Positions 54,538-62,300 of a stretch of DNA of 64,000 nt are shown here, in pieces (the first letter of the stretch is position 1; every line of letters starts with the position of its first letter). The position numbers and the translations under genes were made by a program. Under the pieces are notes generated by a model, which saw only the letters and a program-made list of their open reading frames with translations, did not search any database and had not been told where the DNA came from. Location of the stretch: positions 124,001 to 188,000 of the forward strand of contig JAAENP010000154.1 in the NCBI GenBank assembly GCA_024224155.1, written 5' to 3'. Origin of the DNA: a bacterium. Lineage in GTDB: Bacteria; Acidobacteriota; Thermoanaerobaculia; Multivoradales; JAHEKO01.

Positions 54538-54596
54538 GGGTGTTGCTCGAGTGAGTAGGGCCGGAACGCCGCCGACAGCGCAACACCCTTTTGGGT
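54538..54596 (-). promoter_or_regulatory. Overlapping inverted repeats in the leader of the lipoprotein gene
   Basis: GGGTGTTGC (54538-54546) can pair with GCAACACCC (54580-54588) across 33 nt, while ACCC-TTTT-GGGT (54585-54596) shares one arm with it. The two stems are mutually exclusive, as in an attenuator. They lie about 80-140 nt upstream of the lipoprotein start. Confidence 0.4.
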
Positions 54597-54604
54597 AGCC
54601 CTCT

Positions 54605-54622
54605 CCCACCCCTTTAGGTGGG
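54605..54622 (-). terminator. Hairpin after the Lgt-like gene
   Basis: CCCACC-CCTTTA-GGTGGG, a perfect 6-bp stem 36 bp past the Lgt-like stop. No T-run follows on the minus strand, so it would need Rho or may be a processing stem. Confidence 0.35.
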
Positions 54623-54658
54623 CGCGCCTTGTTGTCTGCTGCCTGGTCCGGAGGCCCC

Positions 54659-55534
54659 TCAGGCTTGCGATCTCGCGCCGGCGCGAGAGACCGCGAAAGC
54701 CCATATCCCGATGGCGAAGAGTGGAAGACTGAACCACTGGCCCGGCGTCAAACCGTAATAGAGAACGTCGTCGATGCGCAGGAAGTCGAAGAGGAATCTC
54801 ACCGGCGCGTAGACCAACACGGTGACGGCCACCGCGGTTCCCGGGGAGGGCCTGCCTTCACGGGCCGAGAGATGTAGGAGGGTGAAGAGTGCGATCATCA
54901 AGAACATCTCGTACAGCCCGAGATCGTGCCTCGCTACCCCTTTGATGTCGACGGCGAGGAAGAAGTCCGTCTTCACGCCGGGGTGGTCGTGCATGGCAAA
55001 ACACCCCAGACGGCCGAAGATGTATCCGCCGACGAAGCCGTAGACCAGCGCGTCGGAATAACGCCAAACGTCGAGCCGGCGCCACTTCAGGAAAACGATC
55101 GCTACAGCGGCGCCGCCGAAGAAACCACCAAACGAGGAGATGCCGCTACGAAAGTCGAGCAGGGCGATCGGGTTGGTGAGGTCCTGCGGAAAGTAGGCTG
55201 CGATCGACACCAGGTGGGAGATGAAGTAACCGAGACCGGCGATCCAGGGCAATCCGCCCGAAAGGGTCGACCAATCCAGGTCGAAGCGGGTGCACCAGCG
55301 CTTCACCAGGTAGAAACCGAAGAGCAGGTCGAGAGCTATCAGGGATCCGAACGGCGTCAGCCGGAGCTTGCCCATCTGCAGGCCGCCTGCGCTCGGGTGG
55401 TCCAGGAAGTAGTTGCGTGCGACGAGTACTGAGAAGACGACCAGGAAGAGTGCCGCCCAGGCCAGGTCGGTGGGCACCATCCTGAGCAGGCTTCGTCGGT
55501 TGCGGTGTGGGCCGCCGGAATTTCTGCTCGTCAT
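54659..55534 (-). CDS. Divergent Lgt-like prolipoprotein diacylglyceryl transferase
   Basis: 291-residue polytopic membrane protein with about seven helices. Lgt enzymes transfer diacylglycerol from phosphatidylglycerol to the lipobox cysteine in the inner membrane. The order of segments fits (LTPFGSLIALDLLFGFYLVKRW, RSGISSFGGFFGG, GRLGCFAMHDHPG, RFLFDFLR), but the signature usually reading GRxGNFxNxE here is GRLGCFAMHD, and the HGG position reads FGG. ATG 55534 has GGAGG at good spacing. It is either a second specialised Lgt or a related transferase. Lies 202 bp from the lipoprotein gene, divergent from the RND transporter. Confidence 0.7.
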   Translation of the reverse strand: MTSRNSGGPHRNRRSLLRMVPTDLAWAALFLVVFSVLVARNYFLDHPSAGGLQMGKLRLTPFGSLIALDLLFGFYLVKRWCTRFDLDWSTLSGGLPWIAGLGYFISHLVSIAAYFPQDLTNPIALLDFRSGISSFGGFFGGAAVAIVFLKWRRLDVWRYSDALVYGFVGGYIFGRLGCFAMHDHPGVKTDFFLAVDIKGVARHDLGLYEMFLMIALFTLLHLSAREGRPSPGTAVAVTVLVYAPVRFLFDFLRIDDVLYYGLTPGQWFSLPLFAIGIWAFAVSRAGARSQA

Positions 55535-55701
55535 CGCTGCCTCCGCAGCTGAGAGTACACTGCACGAACGACCTCGCACGGAGTACTACCCGAGACCTGT
55601 CTTGTGGGAGGATGGGGCGTGCCCCCGACCTATCGTCGCGCCTTCGAGTACGAGCTCTTGGTCCAGCAACCCCAACGCTGAGGCTTCCAGCCGCCGTTCG
55701 A

Positions 55702-58404
55702 ATGCGATTAGGCCGCCGCTTCACCCAGGCTTCGATCGCGTGCCCCTGGCGCGCGCTCCTGATAGGGGCGACGATCACTGCCGCCGCGGCTCCGGGTCTT
55801 TTCCAGCTCGAGCTCCGAACCGACGGCCGAACCCTGGTTCCCGTCGGAGCGCCCGAGATAGAGACCGATCGGGAAGTGCGGCGGGCCTTCGACATCCGGG
55901 ATCCGATCGCGGTGGTCCTCCAGACAGATCATCCGCAAGGGGTGTTCAATACCGACACTCTGCGCCGGGTCGGCGCGCTGACCGAGGCCCTGTCGGAGCT
56001 CGATGGTGTACGACCTTTCGACATAGCGAGCCTTGCGACCGAGCTGGGGTTCCGCCATCGGGCCGGGACACTAAAGCTGCGGCGCCTTCTCGAGCCCCTG
56101 CCCGAGACGGCCACGGCGCTGAACGAGCTGCGCTCGGATATTTCGCGGATCCAGATTTACGACGGAATCCTGGTGTCGAGCGACAGCAAGAGCACGGCCG
56201 TCCTTTTGGGTACGCCGCCCGAGGCGAATCGCGCGGAGCTCGTGAGCAAGATTCGCCGGCTCGCGGCGGCGACAGGGGCCGCACCGGAAACCGGCGAGAC
56301 CGTTGCGGTACTAGGCGCTCCGGTGGCCGAAGCGCTGCTGGGACACCATATCCTGGCGGATTTGGGCGTACCCGAGGGGCTCCTTGGAGCGAGAGCTTGG
56401 GGCGATACGCGGGGCTCCGACGCGGCAGTCACGCGATCCTTCCGGCCGGGCATGGTGCCGGTGGCGGTGGCGGTCATGGGTCTGGTCTTTCTCCTCGCCT
56501 TCCGTCGCGCGGTGGCGGCCCTCCTGCCACTGATCGAGATTGGAATCTGTCTGGTGTTTCTCTTCGGACTGATGGGCTGGCTCGGTGTGCCCGTCTACCT
56601 CACCACCTCTGTGTTACCGGTGATCCTGGCAGCGGTGGGCGCGGCCGACGAGATCCATATCTTCCGCCGGTACCTTGATCTAGATCCCGGCTCGACCCGA
56701 ACGGACGCTGCTCACCGAGACTTGGTCGGTGTGGCCTTAGACGAAATGGCACCGCCGGTGATCAACACATCGATCACCACCGCGGTCGCTTTTCTCGCCT
56801 TTGCCGCTTCGCCGCTAGCACCGGTGCGGGCCTTCGGCGTGTTCACAGCCATTGGCGTCCTGGTCTGCATGATTTTTTCGCTGACCGTCATTCCGGCTCT
56901 ACTGGTTCTACTCGGGCCGGCCCGTCTGGCACGCACCGGAAGAACGAAGGCGTCGGTAGATCCGGTGGCTCCGGCAATCAGCGCTTTCGAGCGTCTGGCT
57001 GGCTTCGCCGTGAGGCGACGACTCGCCGTCTTTGCCATAGCGGGCGTGATCTTGGTGGTCACGGCGGACGGCGTGCGCCGGCTCGAAGTGCAGGACAGCT
57101 GGATCGACGGATTTGCAGCCGACGGTGGTTTCGCTCGCGCCACTCGGTCCTTCGATCGAGAGTTCTTGGGCTCGCACCTGCTTCGGATCGGGGTCGAAGC
57201 GGAGGCGACGGAGGTCGAAGGGAAGATCCCGTCGGAAGCGCTGGACGCGTTCGACGTCCGACTCCCGATCAGCCACGACCACCCCGAAAGGCTGGAGGGT
57301 TGCTGGCTCGGTCTTTTCGAGCTGCCAGGCGAGGCGGGAGCCAGGGCGAACCGCCGCGGCGAGTTACGAGAGTGGACCACTTGGATCGATCGCGCCGTGG
57401 AGGCTAACGGCCAGCTCAGGCTCACCATGCCACGGACCGGCGGCTCAGCGAGATTTTGGCCGCGCCCCGCGGAAGGTGACGAGATCGGCTTCGAACTCTC
57501 CTGCAAGCCGCTTGTGGTGCCTGCCACGCTGAGACGAATCGCGGCTCTGGAGAGCTATGTCTCCGGCATGAGCGGAGTGGGGGGGGTCCTGGGACCGGCG
57601 CGCTATCTCGAGACGGTCGGTTTCATGTTGCGACCCGAGGCCGAGGACTCGCGTCGCCTGCCCGGGACTCCTCGGGACGCGCTCAATAGGTGGCGTAACT
57701 ATGGTGCCATCAGAGGGAGCGAGCGCCTCGGCCAACTGGTCGATACCGGATTCAGCCAGGGATTGGTGACCGTCTATCTCGAGGACGCCAACTACCGCGA
57801 CACCGAGCGGATTCTACGAGAGGTTCGTAGCTACGAGCAGGAATACCTGAGACCGCATGGCCTTCGGCTCTCCTTCGCCGGTGACACGGTGGTCAGCCAG
57901 GCCCTCATCGGAGCGGTCGTCACCACCCAGGTCCGTTCACTGCTGCTTTCCCTGGTGGGAATTCTCATCGTTGCGGCTCTTCTGGGCCGCTCGCTCCGCC
58001 ATGGACTCTATTGCGTTGTGCCGCCCGCCTTCGCGGTCGCCGTCAATTTTGCAGTGATGGGCTGGCTCGATATCCCCCTTGGGGTCGCGACCTCGATGTT
58101 CGCTGGTATGACGCTGGGGGTCGGCGTCGATTTCGCCATCCACCTGCTGGCTCGACACCGGCGGGTCGCCAGCCGGACCGGTGCCAACCAGGGCGCCATC
58201 GCCACCGCCCTCTCGGTCACGGGACCCGCGATTCTCATCGACGCTCTGGCGGTCGGGTTGGGCTTCGGCGTTCTCGTATTGTCGCGGGTTCCCGCCAACG
58301 GCCGTCTCGGCGGCCTGCTGATGGCGAGCGTCCTGGGCTGTTTCGTCGCTACGGTCTTCCTGGTGCCGGCGCTGCTGACCAGGCGCGCCGTGCCGGCCTC
58401 CTGA
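55702..58404 (+). CDS. RND-superfamily (MMPL-type) exporter
   Basis: 900 residues with the RND plan: one helix near the N-terminus (WRALLIGATITAAAAPGLF), a large periplasmic loop, a five-helix block (about 245-440), then a second helix and loop and a second five-helix block (about 750-895). The MMPL/sterol-sensing-type segment GAADEIHIF and its second-half counterpart GVGVDFAIHLL carry the proton-relay Asp. Such proteins export lipids or natural products by proton antiport. ATG 55702 opens the conserved region; the frame extends upstream. Convergent with the DUF1702 gene (24 bp), so it may export the polyketide product; this is inference. Confidence 0.85.
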   Translation: MRLGRRFTQASIACPWRALLIGATITAAAAPGLFQLELRTDGRTLVPVGAPEIETDREVRRAFDIRDPIAVVLQTDHPQGVFNTDTLRRVGALTEALSELDGVRPFDIASLATELGFRHRAGTLKLRRLLEPLPETATALNELRSDISRIQIYDGILVSSDSKSTAVLLGTPPEANRAELVSKIRRLAAATGAAPETGETVAVLGAPVAEALLGHHILADLGVPEGLLGARAWGDTRGSDAAVTRSFRPGMVPVAVAVMGLVFLLAFRRAVAALLPLIEIGICLVFLFGLMGWLGVPVYLTTSVLPVILAAVGAADEIHIFRRYLDLDPGSTRTDAAHRDLVGVALDEMAPPVINTSITTAVAFLAFAASPLAPVRAFGVFTAIGVLVCMIFSLTVIPALLVLLGPARLARTGRTKASVDPVAPAISAFERLAGFAVRRRLAVFAIAGVILVVTADGVRRLEVQDSWIDGFAADGGFARATRSFDREFLGSHLLRIGVEAEATEVEGKIPSEALDAFDVRLPISHDHPERLEGCWLGLFELPGEAGARANRRGELREWTTWIDRAVEANGQLRLTMPRTGGSARFWPRPAEGDEIGFELSCKPLVVPATLRRIAALESYVSGMSGVGGVLGPARYLETVGFMLRPEAEDSRRLPGTPRDALNRWRNYGAIRGSERLGQLVDTGFSQGLVTVYLEDANYRDTERILREVRSYEQEYLRPHGLRLSFAGDTVVSQALIGAVVTTQVRSLLLSLVGILIVAALLGRSLRHGLYCVVPPAFAVAVNFAVMGWLDIPLGVATSMFAGMTLGVGVDFAIHLLARHRRVASRTGANQGAIATALSVTGPAILIDALAVGLGFGVLVLSRVPANGRLGGLLMASVLGCFVATVFLVPALLTRRAVPAS

Positions 58405-58428
58405 GCTGGCTGTAATCGCCTCGGCGGC

Positions 58429-59382
58429 CTAAGCGGGAGCGAGCCCGCTGGTGCCAAAGCTCGACTGGACCTTTCTTCGCCAGTGCTCATAGACGGGGAG
58501 CTCGCCATCGACGGGCAGATTGCGCCGGCCCTCGGTGGCGACCTCGGCGGCCTCGAAAGCCGAGTGACCACACAAGAACCTGCAGGCAAGCTCAGTGTGC
58601 TCGGTCAGACAGCCGGCCCGGCGCCGCGCCTCGGCGGCGAAGGCGGCTCCCTGGGCGAGCTCGGGATGGAAACCGGCAGCGAGGTTGACAAGATCTTGGA
58701 CCGCCGTCTCGTCGACCCCTCCCGCGTAGGTACAGGCCAGACCCACACCACTCCACAGATCGGAGCGACGGGCTTCAGGAAACCGCGCGATGGTCGCCGC
58801 GATCCGATCGACCTCGGCTCCATCGATGAACCACAGGCTGCGGCCTAGACCTTGATCAAAGGCGCGCTGCCCGTATCCAGTGATCCGACGGGGCCTTCTG
58901 CGCCGGCCCTCGGCCGCCGAGCGCCAGTGGAAATAGCCTTGGTGAAAGCCGTAGCCATCGAGTGCCAGCCAACGCAGGAGCGGGTCGAGCCTCCGCAGGA
59001 TTCTGTTCATGCCCAGGGGAAGCCTTGCGATGGCCCAACCGGCGCCGACGTGAGCCATGTAGACGTGGGCACTACCTGCGCCGGAGAGGAAGTCGTCGAG
59101 TCGGCGCGGCCGCCCCGGCGTCAAGGCATCGAAGAGCGTCATGGCCATTGCGGCCCCTTCAAATGCGAAGCCACGGTAGCGCGGGGAGACCTCCGCCAGA
59201 CGGTCGGCGAGGAGCTCGGGCTCGAGATCGGTCAGGGCCTCGTGATAACCATTCAGAAAGGAGCAGCCGACCTTTTCCAGATGGGCGCGCACCCCACCGT
59301 CTCCGCCCCGAAAGCCGCGCTTGTCGAAGCCGACTTCCTCGAGGGGGATAGACAGCCAGCGCCGCAGGAGTCGTCTCGTCAC
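58429..59382 (-). CDS. DUF1702-family protein associated with enediyne biosynthesis
   Basis: 317 residues. Clear family features: LRRWLSIPLEEVGFDKRGF at the start, YRGFAFEGAAMAMTLFDAL, HVYMAHVGAGWAIARLPLG, WLALDGYGFHQGYFHW and RAFDQGLGRSLWFIDGAEVDRI, then DLWSGVGLACTYAGG. DUF1702 proteins are part of the conserved enediyne cassette (UnbL/E4 group by my recollection) and act on the nascent polyene by an unknown reaction. The gene lies 10 bp after the PKS stop, so the two are co-transcribed. Length is typical. Family call strong; biochemical role unknown in the field. Confidence 0.88.
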   Translation of the reverse strand: MTRRLLRRWLSIPLEEVGFDKRGFRGGDGGVRAHLEKVGCSFLNGYHEALTDLEPELLADRLAEVSPRYRGFAFEGAAMAMTLFDALTPGRPRRLDDFLSGAGSAHVYMAHVGAGWAIARLPLGMNRILRRLDPLLRWLALDGYGFHQGYFHWRSAAEGRRRRPRRITGYGQRAFDQGLGRSLWFIDGAEVDRIAATIARFPEARRSDLWSGVGLACTYAGGVDETAVQDLVNLAAGFHPELAQGAAFAAEARRRAGCLTEHTELACRFLCGHSAFEAAEVATEGRRNLPVDGELPVYEHWRRKVQSSFGTSGLAPA

Positions 59383-59392
59383 TGGACAGCCT

Positions 59393-62300
59393 TCAGGCCG
59401 TGACCGATTTGACCATCACGCTCAGGGCATAGCGCTGGCTGCAGTCCGGCCGCGGCAGAAGGACGCTCGCGGTTCGATAGTCCCCGGACGACAGTACCGC
59501 CCAGCCATCGGCTGTGATGCTTTCGAGCAACAGAGGGGATGCGAGAGATCGACCGGCCTTCTTCAGGCATTCCATTGCGGTCCAGACGCGGGTTGCGGCG
59601 CAATCCAGATCCTCACCGCCTTTGCGTGCCAGGAGTCGGGACAGCTCCGTGCGCTCGTCTCCCAGCAGATCATGCCAAACGCTCTCCGGTCGGGGTGAGA
59701 GCACTTCGATGTCGCAGCCGCGCGCACCGGCAACAACCAGGGTCAGGTCGGAAGTATGAGCCACCGAGACACAAGGACCGTTCACGACCTCGGGCTTGCC
59801 GTCGGAGCGACGATGGATCGGGCCTGCCTCCTCGAGGGCCGCCGCGATGACGCGATCCGTGGACCGTGGCCGGTCTCCGCTGCCGTTTCGGTCGACCGCG
59901 ATCGCCAATGCGGCATCTGGAAGAAGCTCTGCCAGGCGGCGCTCGAGGTAGGGCCCCCACAGCGAAGCGGCGAGCGAGGGTCGAGCGCTCGCCCCACGCA
60001 TCGTGCGAAGCTCGAGTCCGTCCCAGCGCTCGACGAGCTCGCCACCCGAATCGCAGACTTCGAGGTCATAGACGAGCCGATCTCCGTCGTGTGAGCGCTC
60101 GTGCGCGCTCACGTGAAACTCGTGTGCGTGGCTCCTTCCGGTACGCAGTCGCTCGACCGCTACCGGCAGAACGCGGGCGTGCGGGATGCAGGCCTGGATG
60201 GCGTGGATGAACGCGTCGCGGGCTCCTGGATCGCCGAGCACCAGCTCGGACGGCAGGAACGGGCCGAACCACGGATCTTCCTCCGAGGCGCTTATTCTGG
60301 CCTGACATGCCCGAGCGCGGAGCTTGCTGTAACTGTGTAGTCGCCTGAATCGGCCGCCCTGAAACAGGACACTTCCATAGAGATCGGTCATCGGTCTCAA
60401 GCCGCACGGCTCGGTGACGGGGGGTACCTCGGGCACGCGCGAGGACCACAAGTGGGCGTCGTCGGTGGCCGCGTCGTCACTGGAAACGGCTTCGCAGGTG
60501 GCGCGGAAGTGATCGATCTGAAAGGCCGTGCGATCGCAGCGCAAAGCCAGGTCGATCTCGCCGGAGCGCCGGACCAGAGCCGCCAGGCGGAGAGTCAGGG
60601 TTTCGCCCGCGGGCACCACGATCGGGCGGTCGAAGCGGACGCGCCGGAAGACCGGCGACGGACTGCCGGCACGCAAGGCGGCGGCACCCTGGGCCATGGC
60701 TTCGAGCGCCATCACCGCTGGAAACAATGTCTCCCCGTCGAGGACATGGTCGTCGAGGTACAGATCGGTGTCGCGAGAGATGGTGCAGTCGGCGACCAGC
60801 TCGACACCGGGATAGTGGACCCGGGGCCGCTCTAGAAAGCGCAGCAGAGGCAGGTCCCGGCTCTGGAGCTCGAGCGTCGGCGCCTTGCCGAATCGGCCGG
60901 TGGCCACGACCGACACGGGAGTCGGTCGAGCGAGGAGCCAGTCGAGCATCGCCAATCCGTCTTCGGGAGTGATGGCGTCGACGCCCAGGCGCCCGAGTGC
61001 CTCGATGCGGCCGAGGCGCTCTCCCATCCCGACCGCCGACCAGACGGACCATTCGATACACAGGCTCCGGCAACCGGGATGGTCCGCGGCGAAGTCCTCG
61101 ATGGCCCGGCGCAGTTGCTCGTTGGCCAACCCGTAGTCCGCTTCACCGGCCATGCCCACACGCGCGATCAGGGAGCCGAAGCCGATCAGGAGTTTGAGAC
61201 CGCCGGCGTCCAGAGCTGCTATCAGATTCTCGAAGCCCTCGAGCTTCGGTGCCAGGGTCTCTCGCAGATCGTCCTCGCCGAGAGTGCTCAACAGCCTCGG
61301 GGTATTGGTCCCGGCGCCGTGCAGCAGGCCCGCGATGTCACCGAGTTCCGCCTGCGCTTGTCGGACCGCGGCTCGCACGGCGCGGGGCTCGGTTACGTCG
61401 GCCTGGTAGTAGCCGAACCGGACTCTGTTGTCCTTCAGGCGCTCGAGGTTGCGTTCGAGCTCCGGGTCGCGGTCGGGGCGCGAGCGACCGAGCAACGCCA
61501 GGGTGACGCCGTGCTTGCGCGCCAACGAGAGCGCACACTCGGCCGCGATCCCCTTGCCGCCTCCGGTGACGAGCAGCACCTCACCTGGGGTAAGCGGCGG
61601 CTCGGCCGCCGGACTCGCACGGAAACTCGCTGGCAGCAAGTTCAGAACCGGGCGGAAACAGCGGCCTTCCGCATCGAAATGGACTTCGGTGAAGCCGGCT
61701 ACGAAAGAAGTGATCTCGTCGATGACCCGAGAAGCCCAGGTGTCCACATCGGCTTGCTCCGGCAGGTCGATGACCACGACCGGCATCTCGGGCGCTTCCA
61801 AATGCAACGTGCGCGCGATGGCGGTCGTGCCACTGCGCTGCTCGATCAGAACGAACGGTTGTGAGGTGCGGTGCTCTGGGCGTGCGGCGAGTGCTGCTCG
61901 GACTGCGGCCATGAGAAGGCCGAGGTTCTCGCGCACTCCACGCGGCGGCACCAGGGCGACGATGCCGCCACCGTCGTGCGAGAGGAGCTTGTTCCTGACC
62001 GCCTGTCCGAGCTTGTATCCGTCAGGAGCGAAAACCTGCCAGGAACCCCGAGACTCGGATTCCTTCGGTCCCGACGGTCGTTGCTGGGTAGGTCTCTCGC
62101 GGAGCTCAAGGGCAAAGGCCCTTACCCAGGAACCGGCGCCGGTGGGGAGAGCCACTTCGGTTTCGTGCGACCAGGCGCCCGAGGCCTTGAGCTCTTCCAG
62201 GGTTCCGATGATTTCTCCGACGCTGGCGTTGGCGTACTCGGTGGGTGCTACGGGTGGCGGCAGGTTCAGCTCCCGGGCCGCCTCGGTGAGTAGCTCGCCC

